Below, piece after piece: positions 21,601 to 33,600 of a stretch of DNA of 64,000 nucleotides. The DNA comes from Ottelia alismoides (lineage: Eukaryota > Streptophyta > Magnoliopsida > Alismatales > Hydrocharitaceae): the NCBI GenBank assembly GCA_037367405.1, contig JAZKJV010003128.1:620001-684000 (forward strand), read 5' to 3'. Position numbers and translations under genes: made by a program. The stretch's first letter is position 1. The number at the start of each line of letters is the position of its first letter. The notes beneath the pieces are model-generated. The model was not told the origin of the DNA and did not search any database. It worked only from the letters and a program-made list of their open reading frames with translations.

Positions 21601-24600
21601 TGCCCAAAAAACTTCACCATTTATCACCAAAAACTAAATTTACAACTTTAACATGCTACCCTATGGTACGAAGAAAACAATTTACATATTCCAAACGCCC
21701 GCCCATACCCTCACACGAGGAAGAACATTTTTCCCATACCATCTGTCCCCACGTAACACCATGCAGCGCTATATGCTGAGATTGCTTCTTTCCAGTACCT
21801 CTCCATTCTTCCCCAAGGTCCTCCCTGAAACGATTCAAACCATCGCATCGGATTGCCAGATTGCCAAACAGAGGCCAAACTTCTGCAGATGACTTGTATT
21901 TGAAAAAAAGTGATCCAAGTCTTCCATTTCGTCATGGCATCTGGAGCAAGTTGGGACGTAACCAGGAAATAGGCATTCCAGTCGTTCACCCGTCAAGATT
22001 CTGCCCCTTTTGACGATCCAAAGGTATACCTTCACTCGAGCCAGAACTTTCCATTTCCAGATCCTTTTGCAGTCACCCTCACACCCTTCTGGGTCGTAGG
22101 TCTCAGGACCCTTCAGAGCTTTGTAGGCCTTCTCCACTGTAAAAATCCCGTCCCTCTAGCGTCAGCAACCTCTACCCTCCGAGGGTCCCGTCGCTTTTCC
22201 CAGCTCCTCCAGCATTAACACCTGCTCTTCCACACGATGTTCTGAGAGCTCAAACCTGAACATAGGAGAAAACCATGTCCATCCCAGATCTCGACGATCG
22301 ATGCCTCCGAATCGGTAGAGAGCGCCCGTAACCGCGAGTATCTCACTCCGAGAACACCCCCTCACTCCAGTCATCATGCCAGAACTTGAACCCCTTGTCG
22401 TCACCAACCACCGATCTCAAGAACTAGTCGATCTCTTGAACATCCCCATAGATGCCACATCGGAAGTAAGAAGGTGAGGGCCCGGGCTCCCTAGCAACCT
22501 TACTAAGTGTTGAAAATTGATTTATGTTGCCACAAATGTGTCGTGATGCACCCGAGTCTACCAACCAATTAGATGAATTTTCTAGATCCTTACATACACA
22601 TCACAATGTAATTACACCTTGAGGGTTAATAAAGGCTGCGACATCGATATTGGTGGTGATCATGGTAAGTCAAGCTACTGAAGAAAATGATAGTTGGGAT
22701 ATCATCCCATACTAACTCAGCTGCTACCAATGTTTGAAAAAATGAAATGCGAAATAATGCATTTTTCCTGGAGGAGAGGCGTAGCCTCGAGGCAATCGAG
22801 GCGTAAGCCTCAGTTTGTATAGGAAAATAATTAGAAAAAGTATAATAAATATATTTATTGATGAAAGAGTCTAATCTGACAGACATATGATATATACCAA
22901 TGTAATATATGATGATATTATGAAGATAAGAACATGGCAACAAAGGATATGTCAATGCCATAATCCTTTCTACTAAATTTCTACCCAATCAAACGGAAAT
23001 CATTGGCTATAACTATTACTAAAATATTTATCAAAAAGGGATTGGCTATAGTTGTCATTAAAGATATCCAAGTTGTTGATATGAATCCTATGATTTGAAT
23101 CCTAACTGTATGTTATGCTGAACCTAGATGAAAAATGGTCTAATGTCCCCTTTGCTACCATACCCTATTAGTATTGGGGGTCTCGAGCCTGGGGGGGTAG
23201 GGGTGCCCAGGTTGGCCCCCCTTACGTGGGTTGCAGGGGACAACACCCCTGTCCCAATTTTTTTATATGGGTATTTGAATTCGCACGCAGTTTCTTATAT
23301 GTTTAATGGTGTAATAGTAAGAGTTCACTGAAATAATTGGACATGTTATTGGTAAATATGAATATGAAAGAGGTCAAATTTAAGCATTCATCTTGCATAA
23401 ATATATACTCAACAAGTAAGCCTTTATGAATTTATGAAAATACAAATATGACTTATTATTTTCTTTAAAAAATGCTTGAAAAAAATCCCCAACGCCTTAC
23501 CTACCTCTTAGCCCTGCCTTACTGTCTCGCCTCGCCTCGACCGCCTCAAGCATCCGAGGTGCACGCCTTAGCCAGGGGGTCCGAGGCAGTCACCTCAAGG
23601 CTTTTTCTCACCACACCCCGTTTTGCCTCGAGTGCCTTTGCACCTCGAGGCGCGTTTTTTCAAACCGTGGCTACTACACCATATCCTCATATTCTGCTCT
23701 GATATATTAGAAGAACCATCATCGTGTGCTCGAGAGGTAGAGATTGCCTGATGAGCAATTGGGGGGTTTTCATGATTCCCCAGACATTGGTCCTCTGAGT
23801 GGCCCATGTAGCCGCCGAAGGTACATAGGGTTCTTGCACACCCATGCGTATCACGACCACGCCTTCTACGTATAAAAAAGTCACACGACCTCTATCAGAT
23901 GGGACAACCATAATAAATGTGGTCTCGACTCACATGCATCTATATTTGATGAGAAATAGATAACATGATCAACCTGCTCTCGATTCACGTCTATATTGGA
24001 TGAGTAATAGACAACTTGGTCAGCATGCTGTAGGCTTCTTCCTTAAAAGGAATCTCGGACGTCGTGATTATCTGGCTCGAGTGGCTTCATACATAGGATG
24101 TAAGTTGCAAAGAAAGAGTCCAACCATCAAATGGGATTTTTTTTGAAGCCAAGAAAAAGGGGGATACACTCAATGGTGTTCACCCCAATATATTAAAAGA
24201 AATGAGGACAGGTATACAAACAAGAAATTAAAACTAGCCACCCAACGTAGGAGGCAAGGAGCCTCCAGAACTGGGCGCCAAGAAACAAAAGAAACAAGGA
24301 AAAAAGCACGCTAAACACGACTCCAGTTAGCCACCAAAGCCCTCGAGCGACAGAGCACGTTCTCCAGATAAAACCGCTGCGCAGAGAATATGGCCTCGTT
24401 GCGAACAAGCCATATCGACCATAAACAAGCCACCGGTGCCAAGAATTGCCTTCTCTCCATACGCCTATTCAAGAAGAGGGAATCACAGAAGGTCTCCACA
24501 TCACGAGCATGCACCCAAGCCACGAAGGGGTCATCCCACAGCCCCCGGACCAAGGGACAGAGAAAAAGTAAATGGTCCAGGGATTCCACATTTGAATCAC

Positions 24601-27600
24601 ACATGCCACAGATATTGGAAACCGAAGGCAGCAACCTCGAACAGCGATCACGCGTCAAAAGCCTCTTTCTGCGGACGAGCCATAGGAAGAATATAATACG
24701 CAAGGGCAAGCCCAAGCTCCAGAAGAAACCACAGTCTCTCACCAGGGAATCCGATCGAGCAGGCAAAGTATCAAGCAAGGATGCGTAGGCCTTCCGAGTC
24801 GAGAAGTCACCATCCCTCCAAATCCAGTGATCCAAGCCTACAGAGGGAGAATTCGCTTGAGTAAGGACGTTCATCAGAGCAAGAAAATCAAAGAACCTCT
24901 GATCCGAGAAGATCCCCAGAAAGCGAGGAGACCAAAATGCATTCACCCAGTAGCAAGCGACGGAGACCTCCTTATTTTCCGCCAGAGCAAAGAGACAAGG
25001 GAAGCGAATAGAAAGTGGCTCCCCCCCAACCAGCAATCATTCCAAAAAGAGAAATCACGGCCGTCCCCCAAAACAGGTTTAAAGGACGCTCTGTTCTTCA
25101 AAAAGACCTCCTGAAGACCACGCCAGAACGGAGAGCTCCCACTCACGACTCCCGAACCGCCCTCGCCAGCTCACTCTCTCCCATGAAGCTCCCTTAAGAT
25201 CCCAATAAAGAAGCTACCATCTCTTCCCCACACCCTGCTTGCCCACTTAAGGAAGAAGACATCATTGATCAGCCTGAGGTGCTTAATCCCCAAACCACCT
25301 GCCAGCTTCTCCCTCACCACCTCCTCCCAAGCGACCAGGTGAATCCCACGCCCTCCGATACCCGATTTCCCCCAAAAGAACCTCTTGAGGCAAGACTCAA
25401 GTCGCTTGCAAATCCCAGCAGGCAGACGTCGAGTCGACAAAAAATAAATTGGAATGGCGGCAAGGACCGGGCGAAGAAGAATCAATCTACCTCCTTTTGA
25501 AAGAAGCGCCACGCGCCAACCTGCCAATCTCGCCTCAACCTTCTCCACCACCACATTCCAATCCTTAAGTCTAGGCCTCCCAACCACCAAGGGAAGGCCC
25601 AGGTAGTCAAGCGGAAGGCTGCCCAAAGCAGAGCCCAGAATGTTCGCAAAATCCATTGCCCTCGACTCCAATAGTCCAAAAGTAATAACCTTAGATTTGT
25701 TACCATTAATGCGCAAGCCTGATAATTCGCTAAAGAGGTCTAATGTCATCGACATGGCCGCAACTTCCGTATCACCCCCTTCAATGAAGCACAAAGTGTC
25801 GTCTGCAAATTGAATTAGCGGCACGGAAATGGCCCCCTTTGAAAAGTCCTTGGGGATGCTCGCAGCAACCACCCGGTCCACCATACGAGCCAAGACATCC
25901 GACGCAAGCACGAATAGAAGGGGGGCCAGAGGGCATCCCTGGCGCAGACCCCGACGCGGTTGAAAGCGCCCCCCTTCCAAGCCGCCATTAAGCAACAGAG
26001 AAGAAGAGACCGTAGTCACGCATCGCCGCATCCACGAAATCCACAACTCCGGGAAACCTCGCCTCTTGAGGACCGACCATAGAAAAGCCCAATCAACGCT
26101 ATCATAAGCTTTAGCGAAATCAATTTGAGTTGGACATGTGCAGATAGGCATATAAGAGTTCATTGTTTAGAAAACAGAATTTAGTGTTGAATATAATTGG
26201 GCCAGAGGCTACCTATTTTGCTTTAGTTGGGACCTATCCACATAGGTTTGAAGAACCTTGACATAAATTTTCTCTTCTGAATATGTTTGACGAATGGAGG
26301 CAAAGAATCCATGTAGCTAACCTTACATAATGTGGGAATAAGCTTTGTTGTTGTTGAATATTGCTAGGAAAAAATAAGAGAGTTGTTTATTCCTTGAGCC
26401 CTAAGCTCTCTTATATAGAGGAGAGGCCTATGAGCAAATTATATAAAGCAGACAAGAGGAAAAGAAATAGATAAAAAGTACAGAAACATAGAAACATATC
26501 TCTACACTCCCCCCTCAAGATAGAGCATAGATATCTATCATGCTGAGCTTGGATGAATACCTTTGAAATGATCCTCTAAGTAAGTCTTTGGTGAAAATAT
26601 CTGCCGTCTGGTCCCCTGAATTGATTTGAGATGTAGAAATGAATCCCTTCTGAATCATGTCACGTATATAGTGACAATCGACCTCAATGTGCTTCGTCTT
26701 TTCGTGGAATGCATGATTATTAGCAATAAACATGACAACCTGATTGTTGCATTTTAGCGACATGGGAAGATGTACATCTATATGTAGATCAGTAAAGACG
26801 GTTCGAACCTACATTAATTCTGTACATGGTTGTGCCATAGCCTTATACTCGGATTCAACACTAGATCTAGCAACTACAATTTGCTTCTTGCTTTTCCACG
26901 AGAGAAGTGAATCTCTGACAAATATAACAAATCTTGTTGTGGACTTCCTGTCCTTAGGGAACCCTACATTATCTGCATCCCCGCATGCTGAGATAGTGAT
27001 GGTGCCACCTCTTTTAAGTAGCAACTATGCACCTGGAGATGATTTAAGATACGTTAGTATCATTTGTATAGCATCCATATGTACCTGACGAGGTTGTTCC
27101 ATGAACCAGCTCACCCGACTGACAACAAATGAAATATCGGGTTTGGTAATGGTAACATAAAGAAGCTTTCCCACTAGCTCTCTGTATCTTCTCCAGTCAA
27201 CCTCATCAGTACCATCAATAGCTTCATGGTTGGATCCATGGGTGTGGTGGCAGGTCAACATCCAAGCATACTCGTGTCACTCAGCAAATCAGTGACATAT
27301 TTCCTCCTAGTCATCACCTGCCCTTGTTGATTTCTGGCAATCTCCAGTCCTAAAAAGTATCTAAGAGGTCCAAGATCCTTGGTAACAAATCCACGACCCA
27401 GAAATTCTTTCACCTTCTTTATTCCTTGTATGTCATCTCCTGTAATAAGTATAACATCAACATACACTATAATAGCAATCATACCTCTGGAGGTTCTCTG
27501 TATGAAAAGAGAATGGTCTGATTCGACCGTCTGAACCCTTGCTTCTCACACAAATCTGAGAGCTTTTGGAACCAAGCTCGTGGGTTCTGCTTAAGGCCAT

Positions 27601-30600
27601 AGATTGCTTATGAAGTCTACACACCTGTGAACACTCCCCCTCAGCAGCAAACTCTGACGGATGCTGCATGTAGACTTCCTCCTGAAGATCACCATACAAA
27701 AATGCATTGTTGACATCAAGTTGAAACAAAGACCATCTCAAACCACAACAATTGTTAAAAGAATCCGTAAGGTAGAATGACGAGCAACTGGAGAGAAGGT
27801 GTCCAGATAATCCACCCCATATGTCTGAGTAAAGCCACGTTTTACTACTCGTATGCATTCTGCTTCACTGTAAATGCCCATTTGCAACTCACTATAGACA
27901 CCCCAGTGGGGGCCGGGACCAGACTCCAAGTGCCTCTGGACTGAAGAGCCGCCATCTCCTCTATAGCTACACACCACCTGCTATCTGTTAATGCCTCCTG
28001 GTAAGTCCGTGGTATGGCTACGACGGACAAAGCAACAACAAACCTTCTGAAATCATCCGTCAGACTCTCAAAGGTGACATAGGAAGCAATCAAGTATGGG
28101 GCACATGAATGCTTCTGCTTCCCAATAACAATAGGTAAATCAAGATTATTATCATCATTCGTGCCACCAACCTGATCAACCTCCTCCTAAGATAACCCCT
28201 GTTGATTGTTGAATAAATCTTTTGGGGAGTGCACCATCGAGTGTATCCCCCTTGTTTCTGGTTTTCAAAAAAAGATAATCCCTGCTGAGAAACAATATCG
28301 CTCCCATAATTAGAAGTAATGTTATCAGAACAAACTTGGGCCATGCTGGATGACGGACCATGAGCATGAGGAGCAGACGTCGACTGTAGTGATGTGGTAG
28401 TGGTGGAACCAAAACAATGGGAGGTGGTGGGGCTGATGGTGGTGATGGAGGAGGTAGTGATGGAGATGGTAAGGAAGGTGGTTGGCGCATGGGTGGAGGT
28501 GGAATATAGACCTCATTATTCGAATTTGAAGGTGTTAACCTATTGCATGTAGGAGAAAAATACATGTCAGACTCAAAAAATATGACATTTGCGCTGACAT
28601 AATATCTCATGTGTAACGGATCGTAACAACGATAACCCTTCCGAGTTCTGGAGTACTCGACAAAGACACATTTGACAGCCCTAGGAAAGAACTTGTCAAT
28701 CCTTGGAAATAACCGATGGACAAACGCAACAGATCTAAAAACACGAGGGCTAAGAGAGAACAACTCCGTGTCAGGAAAAACAAGGGAAAAAGAAATCTTC
28801 TCCCTCAGCACTGACGGGGGCATACAATTAACGAGATAACAGACCGTGAGAACGTATCACTCCAGAATGAATGAGGTGCACAACTCTGGATCAGGAGGGT
28901 ACGGATGACATCAAGATGGTGACGGTGCTTTCTTTCGGCAACATCGTTATGTTGAGACGTATATGCACATGATGTTTGATGATGAATACCTTGAGATAAG
29001 AATTGCGAGAGCACACGTGTACCGAATTCCAACGCATTATCAGTCCTTACAATTTTGACAGAGGTGGAAAACATTTTGCACTTCTTTATTGAAATCTGTT
29101 ATTGCATTTTCAACTTCAGATTTATTCTTCAACAAGAAAACCCAAGATAAACGACTAAAATCATCCACATCAACTAAATAAAATCTATGTCCCTGATGAT
29201 CGAGAACCCGACTTGGTCCCCAAATGTCTACATGGAAAAACTCAAAAGGGGAGCTACTGCTCTGACTCTGACGATTGGGAAAGACAGACCGATGATGCTT
29301 CCCTAACTGACATGCCTTACAATTGAATGACAAGCGGGGTGAAATTTGATGGACTTGACGCAGTTTCTGAAGTGGAAGATGACCGAAGTGCATATGCCAA
29401 AGGGAGAGATCGGTCTAGTGGAATGGGAAGATAGTCCAACATATGGTTTTTGGACCAGTCGATAGAGCCCGTCCTGCTCATGGACACAACCAATCACCCT
29501 ACTCGTAAGAATGTCCTGAAACACAAGAGATGATGGGTCAAATATTGCTCTACAAATAATTTGAGTGATAAACAGTAAATTTATTGAGAAATCAGGAGCA
29601 TGCAACACAATCTGTAACTGCATAGAGGGCGTCAAGGTGATCTCCCCATATCCTAAGATTGGGGAATGGATCCCATTTGCTATGACCACCGTCCTTCCTG
29701 AAGAAACCTGCGTGTAGATTATGAGCTCATCTCTATCTCCACACAAATGATGTGTGACACCATAATCTATGATTCATTCTGAGATATTTGAACCATGATA
29801 AGAAGTAAAGGCATGAACACTTCTTGAGGTACTAGCTCCTGTAGTAGCATCAATGTCCGAGCTGTTCTCTGAAGGTGGTGAAGAGGTACTAGCTTGGGGC
29901 TTGATGCCTCTCAGTCGAGACACAAGCTCATCATATCGCTGATCTGATGTTGGTGGATCTACATGATGCTGAACCTGCTATGCCATGCGTGCGGACACTG
30001 GGAAACCATGCTTGGAGTAACATGTGTCTTCTGAATGACCAGATCGGTGACAATAGGTACAAGATGTTCCATGTCCATGACCACCTCTACCATGTGATCT
30101 TCGTCTACGAAACTGAGTGGGACCACCTTTTCCACGAGAGGCCGCCATGGCAGAGGAATTCGACACTAGAGCAGGAGTTGAAATATTGATCCAGCTCAAT
30201 GTACAGAAGGCCTCCTCCATGGGAGGAATGGTAGCATCAACCAATATCTGGGACGAAGAAGCCTCATACTGTGAGTCAAGAGAGGCCAGGAAGACTCCAA
30301 CCATCGTAGCATTACAATATGCCTTTAACTGCTTTGGAGTAATCGTGAGAGACATGAAACTTCTCAAACATCCCGCGCAGGGCAGTATAGTGCGCATGTA
30401 GGGGTTGACCATTCTGCTTTATTGTGAAGATGCCATGCTGAAGATATAGAATTTTTGTCCCGTTCTTGGCCTGTAAATATGTGGCAACAAGAATATCTTA
30501 CATGGCTTTGGCAGTGTGCTGGTGCAGGATATCGTTTGCAATATCTGGTATCAAGGTACTAGATAACCAGACCTGAGCATATGCGTCATTAGTCTCCCAT

Positions 30601-33600
30601 GAGGCATATGATCCTGTCTTCTCCGTCGGCTCTTCATCGGTAAGAATTTGCTTCTTACCCATCGACTTCATTAGACTCATGAATTGCATGGCCCACAACT
30701 CGTAATTCGACCCATCCATCTTGGCTATAAGCGTTGGACCTCTGAAGGCGCCCGTACTGGGGATATCAATCTTGTTCTCCGAGATCTTGCTGGTTGAAGA
30801 AGTCAGGGATCACAGACTTGATGAAATAATTGTCTACACTGACATAAGGGAAGTTGGTTGCATGCGTACTCAAATCGCAACGAACCCCCTAAAAAAACTA
30901 GTGCGACGACGGCTTCGATCGCAGGAGATGCAGCGATGTCAACCGCTGAAGGTGCGGTGACGCAAGGGCGGCTGCAGGCGACAAGCGGCAGGGGCCACTG
31001 GCGACGTTGGCCCACGGGAGGCGGGGGGCGCTGGCGTAGGACGAGCAACAGGGCCGCGAGTGGCGGGCGGCTAGCGGAGGGGCCCCGGGTAGGGCGGTTC
31101 GGCACGAGAGGGCAAGAGGTGGGGCTAAGGTTAGGGTTTCGGGTACAAGAGCTCCGATCTAGGACCGTCGCTCTGATACCATGTTGGGAAAAAAAAATAA
31201 GAGAGTTGTTTATTCCTTCAGCCCTAGGCTCTCTTATATAGAGGAGATGCCTATGGGCAAATTACATAAAGCAGACAAGAGGAATAGAAATAGATAAAAG
31301 AGTACATAAACATAGAAACATATCTCTACAAATATGTTTACCGAATGCTGTCCTATATACACTTGGCTATCTTATAGTGTGTGTTGAGATATTTGTTATC
31401 TTTATTATTGTTTTCTTATTTTTTTTATTTCTTTTGTCTTCTTGTAATTTGCCCAATAGGCTCTTCTCCTATATAAGAGAACCCGAGGGCTTCTCATTTG
31501 TGCAATTCATTTTGTTCCCTGTACATGGTATCGGAGCGATGGTCCTAGACCGGAGTTCTCGTGTCCCACCCTAACCCAAACCATACCTGCACCACCTCCT
31601 CTCTGTTCCGCCGCGCCGCCACCGCTGGCACTGCAGGCCGACGTCCACCAACCCAGGCCGTTGGCTGGCTCTCTCCGACCCTCCCCCAGGCCGCCGGCCG
31701 TCGTCCTCGGCTCCCCCGACTTCCGCCAAGGTCGGCTAGGACCCCCGGTTGTCTCGAGCCACTGTCGGCTAGGACCCCCGGTTGTCTCGAGCCACTGTCG
31801 GCTCTTCCGTGCCCCTCCACGCACCCCTACAGCTTGATCTGCTATTAGATTCGGTCTGATTTTGACCGGAGAACACGATTTCAAACCTGTAAATCGCATT
31901 TTCCAGCTCTAGAGAGTAGCGAGGATTGATGCGGATGGTTGTATGAGTATACACGTACAACCAATCCTCTGTATGATCGTGTAGACTTGTTCATATCGGT
32001 CTACTGCTCAGTTGAGTTCCATTGGTCAGTCATTTTTTTCGTAATGTCAGAGAACAAATGCGATATTTTTTCGTCCGGAGCCTTCAAGGGCCCGGCTCCC
32101 ATCGTTAAGAGGGATGGGGCCAACTATGACTTGTGGTCCATGCAGTTCCTCACCCTCATGCGATGCAACAAGGAGCACATCTTGAGAGATCCAGAGCCAA
32201 TGGATATGACTGGGGAAAATGCTTCTTGGAAGCAAGATGACATGTATGCACATGTTTGGCTTTGTGGGATTCTCTCCACAGAAATAGCCAATGATATTCT
32301 GAATCAACCCAGCGTCAAGGCGATGTGGGATACTTTGGCATCCACCTATGGTTAAGTGAAGAATGATGTCAAGATTCTTTAGCTACAGTTCGATATCTAC
32401 AATGCCAAGAAGAATGGTCGTCCTCTGCATGTGTACTACTCTTCGCTCTGTGGCATGTTCGAGAAGCTTCATAGAGACATGCCTATTATAACAGTAGAAG
32501 ATGTTTAGGAACTCCACGATGGTTGGAGTCTTCATGGCTGGACTTGATACATAGTATGATGCTGCGCGTGCTCAACTTCTCACCGGAGCTACCATACCTC
32601 GCATAGAGAGGCCTATAGCCGTCTCAGTTGGATTATCATGCCTTCTACAATCACTTTTCCGCCTTCTTCAGCGGTGACCGCTTCTCGTGGTCGAGGAGGG
32701 ACGATCCAGTCCAGAGGACACACCCCTCGTGGTAGAGGCAGTGGACACCAATGTGGCCCTTGCACTTAATGTCGTAGACCTGGACATGTAGAGGATACAT
32801 CCTACCAGAAGTGTATATCCTACTTTTGGTCGCATAGCATGCACCTTCTGAGACTACAACTTCCCAGGCCGATCCTCGCCTGGATGATATTGTCTCTCGT
32901 ATTCGAGAGATCATGACTTCTACTGCTTGCGCCACCACTACAGATACAACAACCGCAGCTAGAGCCTCTTCGAGCTCCTCTAGTATCACCTATGCATTTA
33001 CTTGTAGTACTGGTGTAGACATGACATAGTGGATTATGGACTGCGCTTCACACCACCTGTATGGAGACGGAGTGCAACTGAAGTCCTACAAGACCATACC
33101 ACCTGGCAGATTGGTTGTCGTTGCTAATGGCAGCAACTTACCTGTTACATGACATGGGAGGTGCATTTGATGCTATCCATGCGCCTTCAGAATGTTTTAT
33201 ATGCTCCCGACTTTCAGATGAATTTACTTTCCATTAGTCAGATTACTAAGGATCTGCATTATCGTGTCATTTTTGATTTCTCGTCTCTTGTTTTTCACGA
33301 CATACTTACATGCAGTGTGATTGGATGTGGCCATGAGCAACGGGTGCTTTACAGACTGCTCCAACCTCCTCATGCTGGTGTTTCTACTATACCTACTAAA
33401 CCAGTCTTACCATTAAAATGACACCTTCATTTGGACACCTTCCTCTGCAGAAGTTGTGCCATGTTCTCCCTCATATCTCTATGAGATCCTCTTTCCAGTG
33501 TGAGGCTTGCCATCTTGGGAAGCATCACCGGTCCTCCTTTCCATCCGGTCAGAGTCAAAGCAATTTTCCGCTATTTGAGCTCCTACATTTAGACATTTGG

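Larger units (their letters stand above)
20101..23820 (-). pseudogene. Copia-2 gag-protease-integrase pseudogene (interrupted)
   Basis: From right to left: a gag zinc-knuckle remnant ([14 protein letters not shown], about 23780-23825, second Cys lost); protease active site [13 protein letters not shown] (about 22540-22580); [15 protein letters not shown] (about 21490-21545); GAG-pre-integrase ([14 protein letters not shown], about 20945-20985); integrase with [16 protein letters not shown] and FDVWGP (about 20690-20815); [17 protein letters not shown] (about 20295-20345) and [12 protein letters not shown] (about 20120-20160). Stops and frame changes are scattered, and the integrase core is damaged. 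The catalytic Asp of protease is kept. Confidence 0.75.
20101..24136 (-). mobile_element. Copia-2: fragmented Copia element with three nested insertions
   Basis: Minus-strand Copia coding pieces occur in gag-to-integrase order from right to left: 23670-24136, 22501-22727, 21459-21558 and 20101-21207. They are separated by hAT-1 (22728-23669), L1-G (21559-22500) and L1-F (21208-21458). Each insertion has its own target duplication, and the Copia reading joins when insertions are removed. No LTR was recognised, and RT and RNase H are missing. It differs clearly in sequence from Copia-3 and Copia-5, so it is another family or much older. Confidence 0.75.
26362..31330 (-). mobile_element. Copia-3: complete LTR retrotransposon, coding-defective
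   Basis: Two LTRs of 145 and 149 bp with TG...CA ends enclose gag-pol on the minus strand, with a PBS for initiator tRNA-Met next to the right (5') LTR and a polypurine tract next to the left (3') LTR. The 5-bp duplication AATAT flanks both ends (26357-26361 and 31331-31335). Total 4969 bp, normal for Copia. It was inserted into the target duplication of RTE-A and later received a tiny LINE tail (28206-28271). Confidence 0.93.

Noticed and set aside
24120..26140. Target duplication for L1-H
   Set aside because: Sequences beside the poly-T and beside the RT truncation do not match convincingly.
27435..27482. Copia-3 YVDV as a functional alternative polymerase
   Set aside because: The element has many other frameshifts and a lost gag start, so simple decay explains it.
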